NCBI GenBank assembly: GCA_910575545.1
Contig: CAJTFH010000026.1
Coordinates: 1 to 50,184, forward strand
Length of the DNA stretch: 50,184 nucleotides
Source: Bacteroidales bacterium
Lineage (GTDB): Bacteria > Bacteroidota > Bacteroidia > Bacteroidales > Muribaculaceae
Reading direction: 5' to 3'
The stretch's first letter is position 1. Each line of letters starts with the position of its first letter. Below the pieces are notes generated by a model. That model did no database searches and was not told the DNA's origin. It saw only the letters and a list, made by a program, of their open reading frames with translations. Both the position numbers and the translations under genes were made by a program. Shown here in pieces: positions 32,801 through 41,564 of this stretch.

Positions 32801-34321
32801 CTATCCTCGCACCCGTTTTTTCGGCTTCCCAGGCAGATTTTTGCGCAGCATTGAAATAACCTCCCCCTGCACAACTGAGTTCATAACCCCGTTAAAGCCC
32901 AGATAAAGCATCAATCCGGTTGCAGCCTGTGTCCCTAAAAGCATCCAGTCATTGGCCACAAACAAGCTCTCAACCCACATGATACCCATTATAACTGCCG
33001 TCTCTGCCAGATACGGCAATATATCGGCCACAAAACCCCACACCGTGCGTCCCGCCACCCGTGCCGTCTTTACAGCCATAACTCCCCAAGTCAGGGCAGA
33101 AGCCCCCAACTGCCCGTAAAGCAACAGCTTGATGCCCCACACAGGGTCATCCGTCTTTGTCAACGCAATCCACGGCAAGGTTGCCAGTAGAAATATCATT
33201 GCAGCTCCGTCGCGCAACCCCTCCATTGCAACAACCGTTTTTGTTTGCGCCTTTGCAACCAGGTAATTGTTATAAAGACTTGTTAACACCGTAAATACGC
33301 CTCTTGCAAGCAGAAGCTGGAACAGCACCACCGACGCGTCCCATTTCTCCCCGAAAAGGCAATGGAAGATGGGCTGCGCCATAACCGCAAGGAATCCCAT
33401 GGCGGGCATAAGGATATACGCAGTGAAACGGTTCATCTTGCCGCTCACACGACAGAAACGCTCTTCATCATCCTGCACATGCGAAAGCGCCGGAAGAAAC
33501 GACGATGTAAGAACCTGGGAAATCGATGTTATACCCATCTTGCTCCACTTGTCGGCCTGCGTATAATAAGCCAACGGCACAAGCCCCGCACGGTTACCTA
33601 TGAAAAACGCATATACATTCTGGAACAGCACATTCAGAAACGAGCTGGCCATCATACCCGAACCAACCTTGAAAAATCCCCTTAATGATGCCATAGAGAA
33701 CCTCAGCAATGGCCGCCAACCCGACGTCACCCATAGCACCAGGCTCTTCACCCCGTTGAGAACAATCGTCTGCCAAACAATGGCCCATGCTCCGTATCCG
33801 CCGAAAGCCATGCTGATGCCCACAACAGCCCCGGCCACCAGGCCAAGCGTATTCGACACCGCCACCATCTTCACATCCATCCGCTTCATCAGCCGGTTGG
33901 TCTGAACTATGGCCGAAGCATTAAGTATAAACGACAGGAACATCACCCGGCTCAACGCCACAAGCCGCTCATCCCCGTCATAACACCATGCGATAACAGG
34001 TGCCCCGAAAAACAGAATCACATAAACTCCAACTGCCACCGCCATGTTAAACCACAGCACCGTGCTGTAGTCAAGCCTCGAAGGATTCTTACGCTGAATC
34101 AGCGCATATGAAAAACCGCTGTCGACAAACAGCGAAGCAAACGCCTGGAACACCATCACAGCCCCCACCAGACCGAAATCCTCCCGGCTCAATACCCGCG
34201 CAAGGATTATGCCGGTAACCGCATAAAGCACCTGCGACGACACCCGGTCAATCACATTCCATTTGATCGACCTCGCCGTCATAGCCTTCAATCCATTGCC
34301 CATTGGTTCATCTACCAGCAT
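32801..34321 (-). CDS. Polysaccharide flippase (Wzx-like)
   Basis: A 506-aa protein with about 12-14 helices. It has the N-terminal pattern of the MOP/Wzx superfamily: SIKWNVIDRVSSQVLYAVTG, ILARVLSREDFGLVGAVMVF, FVDSGFSYALIQRKNPSRLD. Such proteins flip undecaprenyl-linked oligosaccharides for capsule or O-antigen. No glycosyltransferases adjoin it here, so it is an isolated copy. Met codons at residues 7 and 14 are possible alternative starts. The C-terminus is basic (LPGKPKKRVRG). Confidence 0.88.
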   Translation of the reverse strand: MLVDEPMGNGLKAMTARSIKWNVIDRVSSQVLYAVTGIILARVLSREDFGLVGAVMVFQAFASLFVDSGFSYALIQRKNPSRLDYSTVLWFNMAVAVGVYVILFFGAPVIAWCYDGDERLVALSRVMFLSFILNASAIVQTNRLMKRMDVKMVAVSNTLGLVAGAVVGISMAFGGYGAWAIVWQTIVLNGVKSLVLWVTSGWRPLLRFSMASLRGFFKVGSGMMASSFLNVLFQNVYAFFIGNRAGLVPLAYYTQADKWSKMGITSISQVLTSSFLPALSHVQDDEERFCRVSGKMNRFTAYILMPAMGFLAVMAQPIFHCLFGEKWDASVVLFQLLLARGVFTVLTSLYNNYLVAKAQTKTVVAMEGLRDGAAMIFLLATLPWIALTKTDDPVWGIKLLLYGQLGASALTWGVMAVKTARVAGRTVWGFVADILPYLAETAVIMGIMWVESLFVANDWMLLGTQAATGLMLYLGFNGVMNSVVQGEVISMLRKNLPGKPKKRVRG

Positions 34322-34340
34322 ACCGGTTTATTTCCCACTG

Positions 34341-34348
34341 CAAAATTA
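34341..34348 (-). promoter_or_regulatory. -7 box for the flippase
   Basis: The minus strand reads TAATTTTG, matching TAnnTTTG, about 20 bases before the start at 34321. Confidence 0.5.
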
Positions 34349-34397
34349 TTCCACCGCAAATACAATCAGGAAGTCTTCTTGACTTTTTCCACCCCCC

Positions 34398-35168
34398 TCA
34401 TTCACTTTCACTCGGAGCCGCTTCCTCACCGGTCCACTCTTTGCCGTCGAGCGAATATATCTTAACTCCCATCGAATAATTTCGGATTCTCTCAGGCTTG
34501 TTCCGGTAATAAAGCTTACCGGCCATAACACCCTTCACTTTAAGCTCATCCGTTGCCCAGCAGCCTGTGGTTCCCGTGCCGAAAAAATGGCAGCTCACAT
34601 TCTTGGCCTCAAGGTTATCAGCCTGTATAGCTCCTGTGCCGGTATTGCTCAACACGGCATCCTCACATTTCCCCTCCACAACGAGTGTGCCGTTGCCGGT
34701 CTTAATCGAACCGTCGAATTTAGAACATTCTATATTGCGCATTACCAGACGCCCGTTGCCTATGACAACAGCTTTCAACTCTATTGTCGGACGCATGTCT
34801 ATAGCCCTTACAGTCGAGTCCCCGCAGTTCTTCACCTCTTTAAGGAACCGGGAATAGACCGTTATGGTCGGCAGACCTATGCGCATTTCTTCCCCTTCAT
34901 AAAAGGCTTTCTGCAAAGTCAGCTTCCCTTTTTTATTATTCTCGAAAATAATCTTATCGGCAATTTGAGGCGTCGTGCTGAACTCTGCCAGTCCGGCTTT
35001 GTCATTGTCGCTCCTGTATTCAACATTAAAACTGTCATCAACAACCAGCTGGCTGAAATCACCAACCTTCAGTTCATAATGCTTCTCCTTGTCAGCGGCA
35101 TCTGCAAACAAAAACATGGCTGCCATCATAACCACCGGCAATATTGTCTTAACCAGATTCCCTTTCAT
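34398..35168 (-). CDS. GIN-domain (DUF2807) exported protein
   Basis: A 256-aa protein with a signal peptide at residues 1-25 (ends FADAADKE). It has the repetitive beta-helix pattern of the 'auto-transporter adhesin head GIN' domain: FSQLVVDDSFNVEYRSD, then short strands with alternating Gly/Asn turns (VVIGNGRLVMRNIECSKF, KTGNGTLVVEGKC, NTGTGAIQADNLEA). The C-terminal 40 residues are different (YSLDGKEWTGEE). It is probably periplasmic or surface located; the function is unknown. It stands alone with no clear promoter box. Confidence 0.78.
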   Translation of the reverse strand: MKGNLVKTILPVVMMAAMFLFADAADKEKHYELKVGDFSQLVVDDSFNVEYRSDNDKAGLAEFSTTPQIADKIIFENNKKGKLTLQKAFYEGEEMRIGLPTITVYSRFLKEVKNCGDSTVRAIDMRPTIELKAVVIGNGRLVMRNIECSKFDGSIKTGNGTLVVEGKCEDAVLSNTGTGAIQADNLEAKNVSCHFFGTGTTGCWATDELKVKGVMAGKLYYRNKPERIRNYSMGVKIYSLDGKEWTGEEAAPSESE

Positions 35169-35211
35169 CTCTATTCTTTTTAATCGGTTTGCAAAAATGT
35201 AAACATCTCTT

Positions 35212-36231
35212 TCATGTCAGAATCATGTCAGACCCACAGCCATATTCACCGCTGGCGAACTTGCGCTCAACATCATCGATTATGCCGAACAGTTCCAACT
35301 TGGTGTTCGCCCTGAGCATCGCAATGCGTGTTTCCCTGAAAAACGGAATACCCTTGAAAAGCGAGCTGACCGCAAGATGGCGCCGTATGTGCAGAATACC
35401 ACGGTATTCATCTATCCGCCCGATGCTCTCGTCAATCTGGCGCCGCAGAATCTCGAACTTCTGATGAAGCGACAACGGATTGCGCACCTCTCCATAAACC
35501 AGCGTTTCCTTCATATCGCGGAAAATCCAGGGATTTCCAATGGCTGCCCGTCCCACCATCACACCGTCAACGCCATAGCGGTCAAACGCTTCAACAAGTT
35601 TCGCCGGGCTGGTTATGTCGCCGTTGCCTATCACCGGAATCTTCAGCCTGGGATTCTCTTTCACCCGCGCAATCATCTCCCAATCGGCCTCACCCGTATA
35701 CATCTGCGAGCGGGTGCGCCCATGAACCGTTAAAGCCTTGATGCCGCAATCCTGAAGCTGCTCTGCCAGCGTAACTATGATTTTCTGCGTATGGTCCCAC
35801 CCCAAACGCGTCTTGACCGTAACCGGCACCTTAACGGCATCGACCACAGCCCTGGTTATCTCCAACATCTTAGGGATATCACGGAGCATACCAGCACCGG
35901 CACCTTTCCCTGCCACCTTCTTAACCGGGCAGCCGAAATTGATGTCAAGCACGTCGGGACTGGCAGCCTCGACCATCTTTGCGGCCTCAACCATAGAGCC
36001 GGTTTCTCGACCGTAAATCTGTATGGCCGTCGGCCGCTCCGCCGGTTCTATATGGAGCTTCCGTGTTGTGGCGGCGATATTACGGATTAGGGCATCGGCC
36101 GACACAAATTCAGAATATGTCATGTCGGCACCAAGCTCCTTGCAAATGAGCCTGAACGACTGGTCTGTCACATCCTCCATCGGAGCCAGCATCACCGGCC
36201 GGTCTCCTAAATCAATCTCTCCTATCTTCAT
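35212..36231 (-). CDS. dusB: tRNA-dihydrouridine synthase
   Basis: A 339-aa FMN enzyme that reduces uridine to dihydrouridine in tRNA D-loops. It has a TIM barrel with PVMLAPMEDVTDQSFR at the start, the catalytic Cys in DINFGCPVKKVAGKGAGAG, the HGRTRSQMYTG region, and PVIGNGDITSP plus VDGVMVGRAAIGNPW for FMN phosphate binding, then a helical tRNA-binding domain. The start overlaps the stop of the DUF4919 gene by 4 bases, which implies coupled translation. Confidence 0.95.
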   Translation of the reverse strand: MKIGEIDLGDRPVMLAPMEDVTDQSFRLICKELGADMTYSEFVSADALIRNIAATTRKLHIEPAERPTAIQIYGRETGSMVEAAKMVEAASPDVLDINFGCPVKKVAGKGAGAGMLRDIPKMLEITRAVVDAVKVPVTVKTRLGWDHTQKIIVTLAEQLQDCGIKALTVHGRTRSQMYTGEADWEMIARVKENPRLKIPVIGNGDITSPAKLVEAFDRYGVDGVMVGRAAIGNPWIFRDMKETLVYGEVRNPLSLHQKFEILRRQIDESIGRIDEYRGILHIRRHLAVSSLFKGIPFFRETRIAMLRANTKLELFGIIDDVERKFASGEYGCGSDMILT

Positions 36232-36944
36232 TCGGGGAATTTTCTATAATATTCTTCCAGCAGATTGCGGATATTGAAGTAATAAGTACCGCTCTCTTTA
36301 CCACCCTTCTTCTCAACATCAATACGGTCAAAATACGGCTCCTCGTATTCCTGATGCTTAGCCACGGCATTCTGGAAATTGATGATATTATACTCATGGC
36401 GGGGGTTGATGACATACCACGCGTTATCCTTATCCGCACCCGTGCCAGACGAAACTATCGCCTGCAGCAGATGGTTGAGCCGGTATTGCCATATGTTGGC
36501 AAGATTAACCTTACCCCTCTCCCGCAAAGCATATATCATAAAATTCATCTGCGACAAATCAAAAGGATTGTCTTTCAGCGCCTCCTTCGCATAGCTTATG
36601 ATAGAGTCAAGCTCGGCTCGTGTATGCTTCGATTTATAATAGAGGCTCTCATTCTTGCTCGAAACCTCAGAATGGCGGTATGGATTGAAATCCTCCTGAA
36701 ACAGATACCCGTAATAAAGATGGCGGTAATCCTGCAGATTCATGATCGTTTCATTGCGCTCATACATCTCCATGAGTTTCGGATAATAATATTTTGAAGC
36801 CGGGTCTGTCACTTCCCGCTTTATCTGCTCCATATCCGGACGCTCAGTCATCGGCTTCTTATCAGGCTTGGCCGGAGCACCGGTAACCGACACCGCCGTA
36901 ACAATCCCGAGAACAGCCAATATGCATGTCAATATCTTTTTCAT
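36228..36944 (-). CDS. DUF4919-type exported protein
   Basis: A 238-aa protein with a signal peptide (residues 1-22, ends VTGAPAK). A largely helical domain follows with TDPASKYYYPKLMEMYERN, LQDYRHLYYGYLFQEDFNPY, and the C-terminal EPYFDRIDVEKKGGKES-type segment. I recognise the layout as the Bacteroidales DUF4919 family, for which no function is known. It is upstream of and overlapping dusB, although one product is exported and the other cytoplasmic, so cotranscription may not mean shared function. Confidence 0.7.
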   Translation of the reverse strand: MKKILTCILAVLGIVTAVSVTGAPAKPDKKPMTERPDMEQIKREVTDPASKYYYPKLMEMYERNETIMNLQDYRHLYYGYLFQEDFNPYRHSEVSSKNESLYYKSKHTRAELDSIISYAKEALKDNPFDLSQMNFMIYALRERGKVNLANIWQYRLNHLLQAIVSSGTGADKDNAWYVINPRHEYNIINFQNAVAKHQEYEEPYFDRIDVEKKGGKESGTYYFNIRNLLEEYYRKFPE

Positions 36945-36982
36945 AAATCCGTTTGCTAATAATTACCTATAATCACCCCCCC

Positions 36983-37465
36983 CTATAATTTCTGCGTCAG
37001 TCCGATGATGCCTATCCCCACAATCGTCATAGTAACCACCGCCGGAAGCCCCACAGCAGCTACCACTCTCCAGAACCCCTTGGCGCCCCAGCTCCCACCT
37101 CCGGCCCGCCGACAAGCCAGACCGCCTAAAACAGCTCCGGCGATAGCTCCGATGCTGACACCGGATGACCCGTAAACCAACCCGACAGCCATACCGGCCA
37201 ATGCTCCACCCACAATATAGTTCTTCCACAGATTCGGATAATTGCCGAAGCCGCGTTTCACCAGATCGATAACCACCACAATCACCGCCGCAATAGCCCA
37301 GAAAACCAAGACTTCCTCATTGAAAACCGCATATCTGCTATGGCTAAGCGCCGACACTCCAATATACGAAAATGCCACACCTGAACTCGATGAGCGGAAT
37401 GCCATCACAACACCCGAACTCAGCATTATCACACCTAATATCAGAAAAAGTTCGTCAAGAGTCAT
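36983..37465 (-). CDS. Small integral membrane protein with glycine-zipper helices
   Basis: A 160-aa protein with about five hydrophobic segments (LFLILGVIMLSSGVVMAF, VLVFWAIAAVIVVVIDL, GGALAGMAVGLVYG, IGAIAGAVLGGLACR, LPAVVTMTIVGIGIIGL). The middle two are glycine zippers (GGALAGMAVGLVYG, GAIAGAVLGG), as in channel-like or DUF456-type proteins. I do not recognise the family with certainty. It lies 38 bases before the DUF4919 gene and is probably the first gene of a run ending in dusB. The 245 bases upstream (37466-37710) contain no other gene. Confidence 0.6.
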   Translation of the reverse strand: MTLDELFLILGVIMLSSGVVMAFRSSSSGVAFSYIGVSALSHSRYAVFNEEVLVFWAIAAVIVVVIDLVKRGFGNYPNLWKNYIVGGALAGMAVGLVYGSSGVSIGAIAGAVLGGLACRRAGGGSWGAKGFWRVVAAVGLPAVVTMTIVGIGIIGLTQKL

Positions 37466-37690
37466 ATGCCGTCATCAATTGGTTTTAAGGCCGACATTTT
37501 CATGGCAGCTCCATTAATCATAACACCCGGCTATCAGAAGGGCATTATTTATCATCTTACAAAATTAACATTTCCAATTCACATCCTATCCCTCTTTTTC
37601 TTTTCTTCACATATTTTCCTTAATCTTAAACCCGGCACGCTCTCGAACATACAGCCTCATGCCGTGTTAATAATAATGAACCGGCACATA

Positions 37691-37704
37691 ACCGGTCACC
37701 GGTC
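37691..37704. repeat. Tandem ACCGGTC repeat in front of the ECF sigma gene
   Basis: ACCGGTC occurs twice head to tail, ending 6 bases before the ATG. It could be an operator or part of the ribosome-binding region; this is only a suggestion from position. Confidence 0.35.
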
Positions 37705-37710
37705 AAATAA

Positions 37711-38217
37711 ATGATGGATAAGGAGTATAACAAACTGTTCCGACAATACTTCATTCCCGTCAAAAGCTTTATCAAAAAGCTCGTCAAATCCGACGATGAT
37801 GCGGAAGATTTAGCACAGGATGTGTTCACACAGCTCTGGACTAAGCCCGACATATGGCAGAACAACACCGAAATCGACCGATACATCTACCGGATGGCCA
37901 AATACCAGGCACTGACTTTCCTCCGCGACCATGCCCGGAAATATGACCGGGGGCTCGTCGATGCCGACCTCTCACAAATCGAAGCCATAAAATCAGACAT
38001 CTCCACAGTCGACCCCATACTCCACGACGAAGCCCGGCTGCTACTCGACATGGCTCTCGAGAAAATGCCCCCCAAACGCCGCCAGATATTCACCCTGTCC
38101 CGCTTCGACGGCCTGTCTCATAAAGAAATCGCTGAAAAACTCGGCCTGTCGGTACGCACCATAGAAAGCCATATCTACGCAGCCCTGGCAACCCTCAAAG
38201 AGCTCTTTCCCCGCTAA
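37711..38217 (+). CDS. ECF-type RNA polymerase sigma-70 factor
   Basis: A 168-aa protein. Sigma region 2 is at residues 8-75 (DDAEDLAQDVFTQLW, IDRYIYRMAKYQALTFLRDH). Region 4 is at about 110-165 with the helix-turn-helix GLSHKEIAEKLGLSVRTIESHI. Its length is normal for Bacteroidetes ECF factors. The usual neighbours, a FecR-like anti-sigma gene and SusC/SusD, are missing: the next gene is convergent. It is therefore an orphan whose trigger cannot be read from this locus. Confidence 0.93.
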   Translation: MMDKEYNKLFRQYFIPVKSFIKKLVKSDDDAEDLAQDVFTQLWTKPDIWQNNTEIDRYIYRMAKYQALTFLRDHARKYDRGLVDADLSQIEAIKSDISTVDPILHDEARLLLDMALEKMPPKRRQIFTLSRFDGLSHKEIAEKLGLSVRTIESHIYAALATLKELFPR

Positions 38218-38235
38218 CACCGGCAAGAGCCGGTG
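38218..38235. terminator. Short convergent hairpin after the sigma gene
   Basis: CACCGGC/GCCGGTG with loop AAGA, directly after the sigma stop and before the stop of the convergent kinase. The T-tract is weak. Confidence 0.5.
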
Positions 38236-38239
38236 TAAT

Positions 38240-39106
38240 TCAAACACCCTCTAATAGCCCATCCATCGGAGAGCGGATTATCTTTCCTATAACATACCCA
38301 TCCGCTGATGCCACATCGCGCAACACATCTTCAAACACCGATGCAATTGAACCCACGAAATTAACCGTAACATCCCTTCCTGATGTGAAATACGGTGCGA
38401 CACTACGCCGGAAAAACGACCTGAAACCCGCCTCAACAATAGCCCTGATTTCCACCCTTCCGATATGGCAGCTTAGAAACGGAGCGAATCCGGCCAGGAA
38501 ACGGTTAGGAGCGTCCTCCCCATAGGCCGGGCGGTAAACCCGCCTCACAATCTCATCGCCGGTCAAGCCAGAAAAAGAGAAAAAATCCCGGCATAGATCC
38601 TTAGGCAACAATCCCTGGATCGCATCTGCGGCTACCCGTTTCCCAAGCCATGCGCCCGACCCTTCGTCGCCAAGAACATAACCCAGCGACGGCACCTTTT
38701 CCACAATCGCCCCCCCCTCATAATAACAGCTGTTGACACCCGTGCCGAGAATACAGGCCACCCCGGCATCTTCACCCAGCAACGCCAGGCAAGCCCCCGC
38801 CATATCACTGTCAACCACAACATCCGCACCATCTCCCACCAACCACCGTATAGCACTGCGCATCACATCAATTCCATGGTCGCGGCAACCCGCCCCGTAA
38901 AACTCCACACGCTCCACCGCCATTCCTTCCAGTTCAGCCTTGACCTCCCGCTCAAACACCTCCCTGATAACATCCTCCCCCGTCACAAACGGGTTAACCC
39001 CCTTGCTGAAAAACGTCTTCTTCACCCTCCCGTCGCCATCCACAACAGCCCAATGCACCTTCGAGCTCCCCCCGTCCGCAATCAACCTGCATCCCATTCT
39101 ATCCAT
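38240..39106 (-). CDS. BadF/BcrA-type amino-sugar kinase (GlcNAc or MurNAc kinase-like)
   Basis: A 288-aa ASKHA-fold kinase. Phosphate-1 motif LIADGGSSKVHWAVVDGDGR, phosphate-2 motif ACILGTGVNSCYY, and the family signature GDEGSGAWLGKRVAADAI are all present. BadF/BcrA-family members include N-acetylglucosamine kinase and MurK, which phosphorylates MurNAc and GlcNAc during peptidoglycan salvage. The nearby NamZ-AmpG-SpoIID operon makes a salvage kinase plausible, but substrate choice cannot be read from sequence. No acyl-CoA dehydratase partners are nearby, so a BcrA-type activase role is unlikely. Confidence 0.82.
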   Translation of the reverse strand: MDRMGCRLIADGGSSKVHWAVVDGDGRVKKTFFSKGVNPFVTGEDVIREVFEREVKAELEGMAVERVEFYGAGCRDHGIDVMRSAIRWLVGDGADVVVDSDMAGACLALLGEDAGVACILGTGVNSCYYEGGAIVEKVPSLGYVLGDEGSGAWLGKRVAADAIQGLLPKDLCRDFFSFSGLTGDEIVRRVYRPAYGEDAPNRFLAGFAPFLSCHIGRVEIRAIVEAGFRSFFRRSVAPYFTSGRDVTVNFVGSIASVFEDVLRDVASADGYVIGKIIRSPMDGLLEGV

Positions 39107-39198
39107 AATTCATCAATTATCCAACATCTAAAATTTATAAATCTCAGAAAATTGCAACATCTCATCAACCATACGCACAGTTGTTGCATACATAATAG

Positions 39199-39206
39199 CA
39201 AATTTA
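39199..39206 (-). promoter_or_regulatory. -7 box for the BadF-type kinase
   Basis: The minus strand reads TAAATTTG, about 95 bases before the start. The leader contains a TGCAAC/GTTGCA inverted pair around 39150-39190. Confidence 0.5.
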
Positions 39207-39247
39207 CGAATTTATCCCCACAGTTTCGCTATTCTGAAAATTATGGC

Positions 39248-39255
39248 TAAGTTTG
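39248..39255 (+). promoter_or_regulatory. -7 box for the PfkB kinase
   Basis: TAAGTTTG followed by C, 25 bases before the ATG. A partial -33 (GTTTC) lies about 21 bases upstream. It is divergent from the BadF-kinase promoter. Confidence 0.55.
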
Positions 39256-39280
39256 CACTCCAAAACCCGATAAGTTACCG

Positions 39281-40168
39281 ATGAAAAAATACGACATCTG
39301 CTGCATAGGCCATATAACACTCGATAAAATCGTCACCCCGAAACATACGGTTCACATGCCCGGAGGCACCTCGTTCTATTTCGCCCACGGAATCGCCAAC
39401 CTGTCGCCGGAAAACTTCCTTCTCGTTACCGCCTTGGCACAGAGTGAGATGCAAGCCGTCGACGATATCCGCCACAAAGGCATCGACGTGAAAGTGCTCC
39501 CAAGCAGACGCTCGGTTTATTTTGAAAATTCCTACGGTGAAGACCAGAACAACCGCACACAGCGTGTCCTGGCAAAAGCCGACCCGTTTTCAATCGAAGG
39601 TCTCAAAGATGTCGAAGCCGGCATATTCCACCTCGGCACTCTCCTTGCCGACGATTTCCCCGTTGATGTAATCAGATACCTGGCCTCCAAAGGAATTGTT
39701 TCGGTCGATGCCCAGGGCTACCTCCGCGAAGTGCGTGGCGAAAATGTGTTCCCGGTCGATTGGCCTGAAAAGCGCGAGGCTTTGCGCTATATAACCCTGC
39801 TGAAAGCCAACGAGCACGAATCCGAAGTGCTTACCGGTGAAAAAGACCCTTACAAAGCCGCACGCATACTCGCCGATTGGGGGGTTAAGGAGGTATTGCT
39901 CACATTGGGAAGCAACGGTTCACTGATTTTTTCCGATGGCAAATTCCACGAAATCCCCGCATTTGAGGCCCGGGAAGTGGTCGATGCCACAGGGTGCGGC
40001 GACACATACATGACCGGATTCCTCTACATGCGCAACAAAGGTGCTTCATATGAAGAGGCCGGACGCTTTGCCGCAGCCATGTGCACCATAAAGCTCGGTG
40101 CCTCAGGCCCTTTCAGTGCAGACGAAAAGAAGGTATTGGAAATTGTCAACGCACCTTGCCTCGCATAA
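39281..40168 (+). CDS. PfkB/ribokinase-family sugar kinase
   Basis: A 295-aa kinase. The N-terminal substrate region is ICCIGHITLDKIV with MPGGTSFYFAHGIANL. The C-terminal PfkB signature DATGCGDTYMTGFLYM includes the catalytic Asp and the anion hole, and LLTLGSNGSLIF contributes to the nucleotide site. It phosphorylates a sugar or sugar-like alcohol in the cytoplasm; the substrate is unknown. The last 23 bases overlap the 3' end of the convergent FucP-like transporter gene. Confidence 0.88.
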   Translation: MKKYDICCIGHITLDKIVTPKHTVHMPGGTSFYFAHGIANLSPENFLLVTALAQSEMQAVDDIRHKGIDVKVLPSRRSVYFENSYGEDQNNRTQRVLAKADPFSIEGLKDVEAGIFHLGTLLADDFPVDVIRYLASKGIVSVDAQGYLREVRGENVFPVDWPEKREALRYITLLKANEHESEVLTGEKDPYKAARILADWGVKEVLLTLGSNGSLIFSDGKFHEIPAFEAREVVDATGCGDTYMTGFLYMRNKGASYEEAGRFAAAMCTIKLGASGPFSADEKKVLEIVNAPCLA

Positions 40169-41381
40169 CCATCAACGCATAGACCAGCACAAACAGATAG
40201 CCCAAGCAAGGCACCGCGAATGCCGCCGACATTGACGCAGAGGCATCTGCCACATAACCCATCAGAAGCGTTCCGACAGCCCCGCCCAAAGGCGACATCA
40301 TAAGAAACGACGAAGCAATTTTTGTCGAAGACCCTGCAAGACCGCGTATAGATATGGCAAAAACCGTCGGAAACATTATCGCCTCGAATGCATAGCACGC
40401 AAACAATCCTATGCGCGAAACAAAGCCTAAATCAAGTGTCACCAAAAGCGAACCTCCAACCGTCATCACGGCACATAAAAACAACACCTTCTCTGCCGCA
40501 ACGCGGCTCATCACCCAGCTTCCGGCAACACGCGCCAGCATAAACAGCCCCAATCCGCCAAACGACAAAACCACTGCCGCCGTCTTCGCCGTCATCCATC
40601 CGTCATCAGTAACATAATTGATAAAGAAACTGTTAATCGATATTTCGGCAATCTCATAGCAGAAAAGTGCAAGCACTCCAAGCATAAACCTTCGCGAGCG
40701 CAACAATCCGCCGATAACAGCCATAGCCCCTTCCGGTGCTTCCGGATTCTCCTTCGCAACATCTGACGCAGCTCCTATTTCAGGCAGTTTTACTTTGCAG
40801 AAAACCAAGGCCACAACCAAAACAACCAACCCCATAACCGTATATGGCAGAGCCACACTGCCCCCTTCCCCTCCTTCAACAAACAGCAACTGCCCCATAA
40901 TAACAGGGGCGAGAATGCATCCGAGCCCATTAAACGACTGGGCAAGATTCAAACGGCTCGCCGCAGTGGAGCGGTCGCCAAGCTCCGTTACATACGGGTT
41001 GGCTGCCGTTTCAAGCACCACCAGGCCACAACCTATTATAAAAAGCGCCACCAGGAAGAAATCAAACGACAACAAGCTTTCGCTCGGAATAAACAACAAC
41101 GACCCTGCAGCAAACAGCATAAGCCCAAGCACAACACCCCGCCGGTAACCGAAACGGTTGATAAACAGACCCGCCGGAAGAGCCATCAGGAAATATCCCA
41201 CATAAGTCGTGGCCTGGATCATCGCAGACCTCGTTATGGTTATATCCATCGACGTCTGGAAATGCTTATTCAACACATCAAGAATCGCGCGGGCAAAGCC
41301 CCACATGAAAAACAACGAGGTCACAAGCACAAACGGAACAACATATTCCTTTGACACAAGCCTTTTGGCAACTTTTTCCAT
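40146..41381 (-). CDS. FucP-family sugar:H+ symporter (MFS)
   Basis: A 411-aa protein with 12 membrane helices. The FucP subgroup signature is clear: LFFMWGFARAILDVLNKHFQ in helix 1, then GYFLMALPAGLFINRFGYRRGV, and LETAANPYVTELGDRSTAASRLNLAQSFNGLG around helices 4-5. Known members import L-fucose, GlcNAc, glucose or galactose with protons; the substrate here is not predictable. The gene lies tail to tail with, and overlaps, the PfkB kinase. Confidence 0.92.
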   Translation of the reverse strand: MEKVAKRLVSKEYVVPFVLVTSLFFMWGFARAILDVLNKHFQTSMDITITRSAMIQATTYVGYFLMALPAGLFINRFGYRRGVVLGLMLFAAGSLLFIPSESLLSFDFFLVALFIIGCGLVVLETAANPYVTELGDRSTAASRLNLAQSFNGLGCILAPVIMGQLLFVEGGEGGSVALPYTVMGLVVLVVALVFCKVKLPEIGAASDVAKENPEAPEGAMAVIGGLLRSRRFMLGVLALFCYEIAEISINSFFINYVTDDGWMTAKTAAVVLSFGGLGLFMLARVAGSWVMSRVAAEKVLFLCAVMTVGGSLLVTLDLGFVSRIGLFACYAFEAIMFPTVFAISIRGLAGSSTKIASSFLMMSPLGGAVGTLLMGYVADASASMSAAFAVPCLGYLFVLVYALMVMRGKVR

Positions 41382-41416
41382 TCCTAATATATCTAAATGT
41401 TTCTATCCCAGCCCCA

Positions 41417-41424
41417 CAAATTTA
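41417..41424 (-). promoter_or_regulatory. -7 box for the FucP-like gene
   Basis: The minus strand reads TAAATTTG, about 36 bases before the ATG at 41381. Confidence 0.55.
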
Positions 41425-41509
41425 CGCAACTTTTCCCATTCCGGAAAATTCAGATTCTTTGGCCACATTAAAAATCCGCCAAACCGGATAACCGTTGGAA
41501 ACTTTTTGC

Positions 41510-41517
41510 TACCTTTG
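41510..41517 (+). promoter_or_regulatory. -7 box for the PurF-like gene
   Basis: TACCTTTG followed by C, 47 bases before the ATG at 41565. Confidence 0.55.
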
Positions 41518-41564
41518 CACTTTCTTTTCAGAAACAGTATTCAACTCTACATTCATTCGCAAAT

